Source: Sinotaia quadrata
Lineage: Eukaryota; Mollusca; Gastropoda; Architaenioglossa; Viviparidae
Length of the DNA stretch: 64,000 bases
Direction of reading: 5' to 3'
Assembly (NCBI GenBank): GCA_028829895.1
Contig: CM054181.1
Location: forward strand, 28,232,357-28,296,356
The notes under the pieces are model-generated. The model did not search any database and was not told where the DNA came from. It was given only the letters and a program-made list of their open reading frames with translations. Of the stretch, positions 40,001 through 47,700 are shown piece after piece (the stretch's first letter is position 1; each line of letters begins with the position of its first letter). Position numbers and translations under genes: made by a program.

Positions 40001-40995
40001 ATAACTGTTCATTTGACAAACAGAATTGTCTTTTTGTTATTAAAGTTAATGTCATTGGAGTTTTGAGTTACAAAAAAAAAAAAAAAATGGAAGTTTTTGT
40101 GATTGACATGACACCTGTTTCAACCAGTTATATTATGTTTTTTACAATTTTTAGAACACAAATAGGCCATATAATATAGTCTTAAAGAGTATATTAGAGA
40201 TATAAATATAAATTTAAGCATATAACTCTTTCTGTTTGCATGTTCCTCACTGTACAAATTATGGCAGCACATTTTGGGCTTAGGCAACAGATTTTTTAGG
40301 CAAAGTTATTTGAAAAATAATGTGTACATAGAAGCAAGCAATTGAAAACAAACTTTTCTGCACAAGACTGTATCTATCTTTCTAAGCAAGAAGAAAACTC
40401 TCTAAAAGATCTTACATGAAGTTATTTTTTTATTTAATTATCTTTTTTGCTACTGTTAAGGTCTTTTGCAATAAGAACACCTTGATTTGGGGAATAGCTT
40501 TTTTCCTCTTCACTTTGATTTAAGACCATGTTGTACAAAATCTTGCATTTTGGAATGTGAAACTGACTTTATAAGCCCAAGTATGGGAATGTGATATATT
40601 ACTATTTATTCAGTATTTGATTTTGAGTTTAAAAGTGAGTGAGTGTTTTGAATACTAACATATATTTCTTGTGTTTATGTATAATACATTTTAATATTTT
40701 TTCTATGCTTTGGGGATAGTAAAGTTATTATTACTATACATAAATAAATGAAATATACTATAGATATTTATTTTTATTTATTTATTTCTATTTTTAAGCT
40801 CCTGTGGGAGTTCCAAATGGTACTGATGGAGTATTCCGTTTAGATCTTGGCACTCAGTTGTCATTAGAGATAGCAGCTGGAGTCCGGAAACGCAGGCATA
40901 CTGACCATGACGAAAGTGATGAAGACACCAATGATTCCATCTCAGCTCCTATCAATGACATTTACCGCAGTAGGCAACAAAAGAAAGTGAAATGA
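16009..40995 (+). CDS. CSTF3: CSTF3 (CstF-77), cleavage stimulation factor subunit 3; 5' partial, 16 exons
   Basis: Scaffold subunit of the nuclear CstF complex, which binds the GU-rich element downstream of poly(A) sites and stimulates pre-mRNA cleavage. Coding exons: 16009-16041, 19521-19720, 21628-21754, 22883-23041, 23813-23894, 25665-25891, 26684-26758, 27676-27819, 29445-29547, 32298-32367, 33006-33102, 33507-33611, 34668-34830, 35039-35133, 36835-36895, 40799-40995. All join in frame (1938 nt, 645 aa plus stop). The protein is collinear with vertebrate CstF-77: HAT (half-a-TPR) repeats through roughly the first 470 residues seen, then the FPKPD and [15 protein letters not shown] segments, a lysine/acid-rich stretch and the C-terminal [12 protein letters not shown] tail that matches the conserved DIYRARQQ end. 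Human CstF-77 is 717 aa; 645 plus the missing ~75 fits well. Exons for the first ~75 residues are not in the window. The residues after GYM (exon at 34668) diverge most from the vertebrate protein. Confidence 0.96.
16042..19520 (+). other. CSTF3 intron (3.5 kb)
   Basis: Bounded by gtaagc and ttccag. It contains a short GT tract near 16680 and otherwise A+T-rich sequence with no recognised element or gene. Confidence 0.85.
19521..19720 (+). CDS. CSTF3: CSTF3 exon, N-terminal HAT repeats
   Basis: Begins [16 protein letters not shown] and contains [15 protein letters not shown] and [14 protein letters not shown], typical HAT helices with conserved Trp/Tyr positions. 66 codons plus 2 nt; acceptor ttccag, donor gtaagt. 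Confidence 0.96.
20569..20893. repeat. ~68-bp tandem repeat, nearly five copies
   Basis: Units begin near 20569, 20639, 20707, 20774 and 20842. Each contains a variant of CAGTCTGTCCATGTTAAAAT followed by TTCACCTGA. It lies in the CSTF3 intron 19721-21627; nothing else is recognised in that intron. Confidence 0.88.
21628..21754 (+). CDS. CSTF3: CSTF3 exon, HAT-N
   Basis: Completes the split Val codon and reads [20 protein letters not shown] through KDYCAYEN. Acceptor ctgacag, donor gtaaga. Nearly identical in layout to the human exon. Confidence 0.96.
22883..23041 (+). CDS. CSTF3: CSTF3 exon, HAT-N
   Basis: 53 whole codons, [10 protein letters not shown]... through [13 protein letters not shown]. 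It includes the conserved [14 protein letters not shown] segment and the PSVPPQNT linker. Acceptor tatatag, donor gtaagt. Confidence 0.96.
23813..23894 (+). CDS. CSTF3: CSTF3 exon, HAT-N/HAT-C junction
   Basis: Encodes [20 protein letters not shown] and HTLITKR, one of the most conserved CstF-77 stretches. 27 codons plus 1 nt; acceptor gatag, donor gtaagc. Confidence 0.96.
25665..25891 (+). CDS. CSTF3: CSTF3 exon, HAT-C
   Basis: 75 codons containing [32 protein letters not shown] and YFAYADFEE. The donor gtgatt is a weak match to consensus, and read-through would stop after three more residues. Confidence 0.96.
26684..26758 (+). CDS. CSTF3: CSTF3 exon, HAT-C
   Basis: 25 whole codons, [17 protein letters not shown] then REDVDPTL. 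Donor gtatat is weak; acceptor cttccag is strong. The next exon supplies Pro where human has Val (TLVYIQYM becomes TLPYIQYM). Confidence 0.94.
26870..27105. repeat. Degenerate ~90-bp A-rich tandem repeat
   Basis: Three diverged units share AACATCAAATATACACAAAT-like and TTAAAATGCAAAAA segments, in the CSTF3 intron 26759-27675. Confidence 0.65.
27676..27819 (+). CDS. CSTF3: CSTF3 exon, HAT-C
   Basis: 48 codons, [20 protein letters not shown] through [10 protein letters not shown]. The arginine-rich [10 protein letters not shown] and [15 protein letters not shown] stretches match vertebrates closely. Acceptor taaag, donor gtaaat. Confidence 0.96.
28582..28602. repeat. Poly(A) tract of 21 bases
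   Basis: Uninterrupted A run in the CSTF3 intron 27820-29444. It could be the tail of an old retroinsertion, but no target duplication or recognisable upstream body was found. The rest of this intron shows nothing. Confidence 0.8.
29445..29547 (+). CDS. CSTF3: CSTF3 exon followed by a GC-AG intron
   Basis: Encodes [20 protein letters not shown] and [14 protein letters not shown] plus the first base of the next Glu codon. Only GC (gcaagt), not GT, lies at the point that keeps the conserved HLNEDNNTR reading frame. Confidence 0.93.
30411..30457. repeat. (GT)n-rich microsatellite
   Basis: GT units interrupted by AT and GC, inside the GC-AG intron of CSTF3. Confidence 0.9.
31222..31905 (-). pseudogene. 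Decayed piggyBac-type transposase fragment
   Basis: Read on the minus strand, an acidic N-terminal piece ([14 protein letters not shown], near 31800) is followed in shifted frames by [10 protein letters not shown], then [44 protein letters not shown] and DQMQKIKLI. The order and motifs match the piggyBac DDE domain: (V/E)TN-YA, E-aFlGl-lmG, YWS-D, MS--RF, HF-DN, KI-pl. At least three in-frame stops and one or more frameshifts break it, and the catalytic C-terminal half is absent. No TTAA-flanked ends were found. It lies antisense inside a CSTF3 intron. Confidence 0.75.
32298..32367 (+). CDS. CSTF3: CSTF3 exon, HAT-C
   Basis: Completes Glu and reads [20 protein letters not shown] then KS, plus 2 nt of a Thr codon. 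Acceptor ttttttag, donor gtaagt. Confidence 0.95.
32515..32745. repeat. ~70-bp tandem repeat with acceptor-like motifs
   Basis: Three to four diverged units share GATTTTCAGGAATGCT and TGCTAAAACT. It lies in the CSTF3 intron 32368-33005, so several TTTTCAG sequences precede the true acceptor at 33005. Confidence 0.8.
33006..33102 (+). CDS. CSTF3: CSTF3 exon, HAT-C
   Basis: 32 codons after the split Thr: [20 protein letters not shown] then [12 protein letters not shown]. This is the conserved GDLASI-KVEKRR block; the final SQTIEK differs from vertebrates. Confidence 0.95.
33507..33611 (+). CDS. CSTF3: CSTF3 exon, end of HAT domain
   Basis: 35 codons: [20 protein letters not shown] then [15 protein letters not shown]. 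Matches human [23 protein letters not shown]. Donor gtgagt, acceptor ggcag. Confidence 0.95.
34668..34830 (+). CDS. CSTF3: CSTF3 exon, post-HAT linker
   Basis: 54 codons. The first ~30 ([14 protein letters not shown] and a Ser/Gln-rich run) are divergent. The second half, [18 protein letters not shown], is clearly orthologous to human PEYPKPDTQQMIPFQPR. Strong acceptor ttttcag, donor gtaagt. Confidence 0.92.
35039..35133 (+). CDS. CSTF3: CSTF3 exon, proline-rich segment
   Basis: Encodes [20 protein letters not shown] and [12 protein letters not shown], the proline-rich region that precedes the CstF-64-binding tail in vertebrates. Donor gtaagt, acceptor tccacag. Confidence 0.95.
36835..36895 (+). 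CDS. CSTF3: CSTF3 exon, C-terminal region
   Basis: 20 codons, [20 protein letters not shown], plus 1 nt. Corresponds to human GPFVQVDELMEIFRRCKIPN. Acceptor tttgcag, donor gtaagt. Confidence 0.92.
38362..38945. repeat. 28-bp minisatellite in the last CSTF3 intron
   Basis: About 14 near-identical units from 38362 to about 38748 with a strict 28-bp period (AGCTACCCTAAT at 38366, 38394, 38422 and onward), followed by diverged units to about 38945. The unit contains CCCTAA but is not a telomere repeat. Confidence 0.95.
39090..39412. repeat. Degenerate ~40-bp tandem repeat
   Basis: About eight diverged units resembling TTGTAATCCACAGGCAGATG followed by ACAAATATT. It lies in the CSTF3 intron 36896-40798. 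Minus-strand open frames here only translate the repeat. The rest of the intron (36896-38340, 39450-40798) shows only simple A/T runs. Confidence 0.88.
40799..40995 (+). CDS. CSTF3: CSTF3 terminal coding exon
   Basis: Opens with [18 protein letters not shown], passes a basic VRKRR and an acidic DESDED stretch, and ends [12 protein letters not shown] followed by TGA. The family-specific DIYR-RQQ tail confirms the C-terminus. It is reached across a 3.9-kb repeat-filled intron; acceptor ctatttttaag. Confidence 0.95.
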
Positions 40996-42560
40996 ATATG
41001 GACACTGCTGTACAGATTATAAATTATAAGACCTGCAGATAACTCTCAAGTGTTACCAGACAAAACTTTTTCTCTCATTCTGCCCTGCAGTACCACATCA
41101 ACACTGGAGAAAGGCAGACAACTTTTGTGTTTAAGGTAGCTTAACAGAAAGAACCTACTGCTTTGAAGCAGGGCTCATGTATCCATGCTGATCTGCATGA
41201 GATCATCAGTTGGCTGAGGACAGATCATAAAGAATACCCACTGTGTGAACCTCAGGCTGCTACTTCTGCATGACCTTAAGTGCTTAAAAATGAGGGACAG
41301 GTGAATTTTATTAATCAGAGCAACCCTGCTCACAGACTATCTGCATCAAGCAGATGTCTAAAAATGGTTTTACCATATCCTTCTTTCAGCACTTTTAGAG
41401 ATGTTGGTAATTGATGTGCATGTTGTTTTGAACATTTAATACATGAGAGTGTGAGCACAGATCTTGGTAAAACTGCCGTCACTTGACAGTAACTGTTTCA
41501 TGTTTGCTGGCATGAATTCCTTTTGATTGGAGCTCTACAGAAACATTCATTTTTCATAATCAGCATTTCCTTCCTTGCCCATGATTCACAACTGATTCAG
41601 ATTGTCAACTTCTCAACTTTACAACTTTATTTTCTGCATGCATGTTTGTTTTGTGGTGTGTCATGGATTGAAATTAATTAACCTCACTGTACTTAGTTCT
41701 TCTAATAACTGTATGATGATAGTTTTGTGGTGTGTCATGAATTAAAATTAATTAATCTCATTGTATTTAGTACTTGTTATTTAGTTCTAATAACTTTATG
41801 ATGATTGTTGTTTTTTAAAAATATGCAGCAACTGTTCTGAAAAGCATATTTATTTTTAAAGTTTATAGATAAAATATGCAGTGTAAAAGGAAAAATAAAT
41901 TCTCTTCCCCCCCCCCCCCCTTCCCAATTTAGCAGTACCACCTCAGCTCATTAAAATATTTTTTTAATAGGAATGAACCAATAGAGTCAATAATGTAAGC
42001 TCCATTCTGTATAGTTTTTTTAGCCTGGTATTACATTTGTCATGGTTGGCAAAGTGATGGGATTTTTTAAAAGTTAGGGTTTCATTTTATCAAATACATT
42101 CTCCTCTTGCAAGTTACCATAACAAGTATCTATAAGGGACAACTCTGGTGAGAATTTTGTAAAAATCGAATTTAGATAAATGTGTTCAGGCAGACAGCAA
42201 TACTGTTTTCTGCAGTGGTAACTAGTCATGGAGTAAAAAGCATATTTAATCCATTGTTTGTTCCACTCATTTGTAGGTGATATCAAGTTCATTTCATGTG
42301 GCTGAATAACAGCAAGAATCATTGTCATTTTTTCTAAAAAGGGAATGACTGGTTTCATTGGAATGCTGAGACTGGACAACTATTGGTGTGTTTTGAAGGC
42401 AGCATGTAAATGAATACATTTACTAGATTTAATCTCTGTGGACATTTGTCTTTTTAATAATTAGTGCTTAGTTCAAGATTGTTGCTACTAAGTATGTTTT
42501 TTACAAAATATACTTATTGCCAGAATTTTAAAATATGAATAAAAGCTCAATATGTTAAAA
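40996..42560 (+). other. CSTF3 3' UTR (extent inferred)
   Basis: Follows the TGA at 40993-40995. AATAAA hexamers at 41894-41899 and 42538-42543 mark candidate ends, the latter followed by T/G-rich sequence. No competing exon is visible. A 14-C tract lies at 41907-41920. The true cleavage site cannot be fixed from sequence. Confidence 0.6.
42538..42543 (+). terminator. Candidate CSTF3 distal poly(A) signal
   Basis: AATAAA in the context TATGAATAAAAGCTC, 1.5 kb beyond the stop, followed within 60 bp by T-rich sequence. Confidence 0.5.
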
Positions 42561-42995
42561 CTGATTATTTATGCATTTTTCCTCATTTTGTTCTCATCTC
42601 TGAATGAATATGCATATTTAAAACATATTTTAAAAAAAATAAAGTATATATTGCTCATTAGCATATATTTCCATGACACTTCCTATGGCTATGAGTGTAC
42701 TTCGTACACACTCAAATTTTATGCATATACCCATTGTATAATATTCTTACATTAATAAGTTCATTATCTTAGTCTCAGTTTCCGCCTCATATATGGAGTT
42801 AAATTTTGTAGGTACTCTTCATAAACTACCCAAATACGTAAAGGATTACTTTCATGAATTGTGAATATCAATTAGAAAATTATTTGCCTATGCAAGCACA
42901 CTATTTTCTTCCATTCTACCAATATCTTACAATTGCATTATACCTCTTACCAAGCAAGAGCATCCAGTCTCTTGTGTGCAGCAGTCAGCCATAGG

Positions 42996-43042
<47 letters not shown>

Positions 43043-44575
43043 CGTGCGTGTGTGTGTGTGTGCATGTGTGTGTATATTACTTTATTAGTGATTCAGATTT
43101 CTTGGATATATATTTCCTTGTTGGAGATAAGAATGGAAAGAAGAATTAAAATTGTGCTGTTGTCTAAAAGTAAGCATGTGACTTTGACTTGATGTAAAAT
43201 CAGAACATACATAAGGGGTTGCATGTGATAGACATTGCACAGACTGTTTATATTTCTGCAACAACTATTCATGCTTTTCTGAAGAATGCTAAGGTACAAT
43301 AGACTCTTGTTAATCTGGCTATTCCTTGCAGAGGGCTGCTGGATTAGCACGAGTGCATAGAAGATTCTTTATTAAATTTAATGTTACAAGTTTACTGTGT
43401 GTAGTATTTAAAAAAAAAAATGAGAGGCAAGCATATGATAGAGCTAAAAAAATACAATAGGTATGTACCTGTACCTGTCTCATTTATAATGAAATGATCT
43501 TTTCATATTGTACAGTATAGTATGTATATAGTAAAAGAAACAAACAAATGTAATACAAAGGAAGGATAACCATGCCTCTTTTACATCACGCCTGGAGGTC
43601 AATCAGCAAGAGTATACTGTACTAGGAACATTATTTTAATCTTCCACATGTGCCATATTGAATTGTATGACATCTGTGTCCTTTATTTATCAATTATCTG
43701 AGTTTAATGACACACTATATATTTTTGCAATTGCACTTCTGTAAGAATGCTACAAAAATAAGAAATTCCCTGCACGAATAGCCAGGAGGTTCCAAAAGAA
43801 ATTAAAACTCTCACATTATATATAATACATCTTATCCAATTATATATGGAGACTAAATCTGGTTCATATCTCATTAATCATCAGTCCAACTGTATCTTGC
43901 TGCTATCTCACTAAACCTTAAAACAAGCAAGTTCAAGTGTTGGGCTCATGTTTTATTTTGTTAAAGGACTTTTATTCAAAATATATAAACCATATTTTGT
44001 AAAACTAACTAAAACATACCACTTTCAAATCTGAAATACATGTACAACAACAAATTTTTCATTCCCACTCAAAGGCTCTTAGGCTTTTATTAAGGCAAGC
44101 AATATTAAATCCAGGCACCAAGAAGATTTTTTACTGTTATAGAGGCATGTGTGCTCCAAATAATCCAAAATGTTTAATTCTTTTAAAAAAATAAAAACAA
44201 ACAACATAAGTCTGTCAGACTAGTCATTAAACAAATTCACACGCTAAATTTATGTGGAAATCCTGTCAGTCACAGATGAATATAACTATTCCATGAGCCA
44301 TTTGGGATTATTTTATAAACTCACTCGTCTACACTTGTCAAAGTACTATATACATACTGGTCCACTAGCCATCTAGGATTTATGTAATAAACTGTCTTAT
44401 CCATACTTTTTGAAAAAACTCTTTAACAGTCCCTTTTCAAAGTACCTCATCCACTCTTTTCACTAAACAACTTTAATAAATGCATCTTGACCAAGAGTGA
44501 TTGATTTCACTGAAAACAATTTTTCTTTCTGTTACTCTCCACTAAATGTAAATGATGAAGAAAAGTGTTTTAGAG
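42561..44575. other. Convergent intergenic region CSTF3/TAF13
   Basis: Holds the CSTF3 distal flank, a (GT)n-rich tract (42997-43073) and the TAF13 3' UTR on the minus strand (candidate minus-strand AATAAA at 44086-44091). No gene or transposon is recognised. Confidence 0.7.
42997..43073. repeat. (GT)n microsatellite with interruptions
   Basis: GT repeats broken by GCGTGCGT and GCAT; the plus-strand open frame over it reads Cys-Val repeats and is not a gene. Confidence 0.96.
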
Positions 44576-44752
44576 TTACTTGGTTGTTGCATATTTAATC
44601 TCATCAAATGCTTTTCGTGCCTTTCGCAGTTCTTCACTCATTAGCAGCAGCTCTTTGACACGGGAATATTTCTTGGCATCTTTACGTATTAAAAAGATTA
44701 TATCTTCCACTGATATTCGACCAGGACGACCAACATCCATAGCCTTCTTTGT
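44576..44752 (-). CDS. TAF13: TAF13 exon 4, second half of histone fold and stop
   Basis: 59 codons including TAA: TKKAMDVGRPGRISVEDIIF, LIRKDAKKYSRVKELLLMSE, then ELRKARKAFDEIKYATTK. Corresponds to human THKAMSIGRQGRVQVEDIVF onward. Acceptor aatttcag. Confidence 0.96.
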   Translation of the reverse strand, partial: TKKAMDVGRPGRISVEDIIFLIRKDAKKYSRVKELLLMSEELRKARKAFDEIKYATTK

Positions 44753-47700
44753 CTGAAATTAAAAAAGATAGAAAAATGATACATATAAATATAATGTTTC
44801 TAAAGAGTGCACAAAAACTAATTAAAATCAAAACAAAACAGACAAAAGTATATACCACAAAAAGTTTTATCAGCACATCTAAGCGAACAAGTAGTGCTAG
44901 TTAGTCAAAAAGCATGCTTAGTGAACAAGGTAGTGGTGCTAGTATAAAAGTATGCTCTGTGAACAGGTAATAGTGCCATTAGTCAAATGGCAGCATGTAC
45001 TGTGAACAGATGATAATGCCAGTTAGTCAATAATCATGCTCAGTAAACATGTAGTAGTGTTGGTTAGTCAAGTGGCAGATGTTCTGTGAACAGATAGTGC
45101 CAGTTAGTCAAATGGCAGTATATGTAAACAGGTAGTGCCAGCTAGTTAAAAATCATGCTCTGTAAACAGATAATGCCACATTCTGTGAGCAGATAGTAGA
45201 ACCAGTTAGTCAAAAAGCAGCATGTTCTGTGAACAGATAGTGCCAGTTAGTCAAATGGCAGCATGCTCTGTAAACAGGTAGTGACAGCTAGTTAAAAATC
45301 ACACTCTGTAAACAGATAATGCCACATTCTGTGAGCAGATAGTAGTATCAGTTAGTCAAAAGCAGCGTGTTCTGTGAGCAGATACTAGTACCAATTAGTC
45401 AAAAAGCATTATGTTCTGTGAACTGATAGTGCCAGTTAGTCTAATATTTCACAATATTCGGTCTTGGCATCTGTAGGATGATCTAAATTTATAAGATTTC
45501 CTGTGGCAAAAATGATGATAGCCATTTTTTATTCAAGTGATTAATTTGATAATTAATGTTACTTTAAACTGTTTTAATTAAGTGCCCATTTATTCTTTTA
45601 AATTCAGCATATTTTCTTTTGTATGCATAATAAAATAAAGAATACATTATACACAATTAAAATAATTATTCATTATAATGAATGTTATTGAACAATTACA
45701 AATTATACTATAATGAATATTATTAAACAACCAACAAATAACAACAATGGTGCTACTGTGATTGTGAAAGCACTAAGTCATATTTAGCAATTCAGTTTTT
45801 GTCATTTAAATACATTTATCAGGGATGTATTCAAGTCTTACCATTTCAGGGATGTATTTAATCTTACCATTTCAGTGATGTATTCCACTACAAGATCCTC
45901 TAGCATGTCCACTGACTCAGTATATGGATTCTGGTCATCACCAAATCCATACATCATACAGCGTACTAAAACAACATAAAGCAGGTTGATTAGTACCAAT
46001 ATATGTCTACGTAATTTTTTTAAAATATGTTATTTAAAAGACCTATCTAAAATGTAAATTTAATAAAGTTAAAGTACTCAACTAGTACCCAACCAATTCA
46101 GTCTTTTATAATTAAATGTATAATTATGCAATATGCATACACACATTACAGTAGCTGCTAGTAAGAAACCAAAACAAAGTGAAATTTCAAAAATTATTAA
46201 AGGGTGTTGTGATGGGCAATGCCACTTAGTTAATGAAAATGATTATTATTATTTAATCTTTCATAACTAATTACAAGTGATGATAATCTTAATTTATTTT
46301 ATTAAGATCCTCCGACAGACACCAGTCATCTCTCACTTGGCAGATATTTGGTGCTGTAAACATTTTCTCTATTCCACAACATAACATTTACAGTAACATA
46401 ATGTTTCCGTTGAGTAAAAACTTCTTAGTAAGGGAAAAGACAAATCCGACTTTTAATCTTTATTTAGTGAGCCCCCATCCACCCACTTCTTTTTCCAACA
46501 TAAGATTATCATTATACGTAAGAAGATCAATAAATTTAACAATAAATTTATTAAATGAACAATTAAATATACATATGACAATTACAGTGAAACAGATTTC
46601 TTGGTATCAATATTCCATGAACTTACGTTCAGATAATTTTACACCGTCTCTCTCTATATAAAAATACAATTACAATTCAACAACTGAGTCAATACAAATT
46701 GTGGGTTAGTCCTATCAGAAAATAGAAATAGAGTTATTAGAGGTAGGCAATTTAAAGTCATTTTTTACATGATCTGGATTAAACATTGCTTCAACAGTCT
46801 TCACTTGCTTTTGCAACAATGTCACAATGTCTGTGTCAAAACATCTCCTGCCACTTGCGAGGAAACAATGACACACTGATATATTTTCAAATGAACTTCA
46901 GCGCTCTCTTCACTGTGTCAGTTCCTTCAAGCGGAACACAATGATTACAGTAATTCTGGCAACTTCAATGTACTAGAATTTTCCCGATGTATCCAGTCAA
47001 TACATCAAAGTGCATAGAGTACTCCTTACGCTTGCACACTGCAATAGATGTTCCCATGCCTTCCTGGTCATACAGATTTATGACTGGTGAACTCGAAAGT
47101 GCAATTGAAAAGCCACTTGTTCACTGCAAAATATAAGAAGCAAACCTAAGTTTCCTGCTTATCACAATATAACTCCATTCTATCTTACATCCCATTCTCC
47201 ACTTACAATTTTCTGCAACAGTATTTATTAGCCTGATATACACATGCTAAAATAAATACAGCATATCAAACAATGTCAAGTATTAGCACACTACAAGTGT
47301 GCAAACATTTGTAGAAATAGAAGTCAACTCATAGTACTGTCAACACTGGCTGCTTACTCATGCAGGAAAAATGATGGAGACAAAACCATACACTGTATGT
47401 AGCTTACTTAATCTGTCAAGTTACTGTCATCTCTTGTCTTGCTGGGGTGTTTGGCTGATGCACCGCAATAGTCATTAAGTAATTATTCATCATGCCAAGA
47501 AGGTAGGACATCTCTGTCTAGTTAACTTCAAAGCACTAAAAAAAATTCTTGCATTACCATCACAACTTTTCTGAATGTCTAGCATGGCATCACAAACGAA
47601 ATACCACTAAGCAGAATCTTGTTCTCCAAACTCGCATTCTCAAGTCTTGTACTGTTTATAATCGTTTATTAATCCTCTTCCAGCCTTGACACTTTTTGCT

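Noticed and set aside
42998..43192. Cys-Val-rich open frame
   Set aside because: It translates a GT microsatellite, as do the frame at 12330-12539 and the Leu-Ser frames at 10280-10560 over the CT tract.
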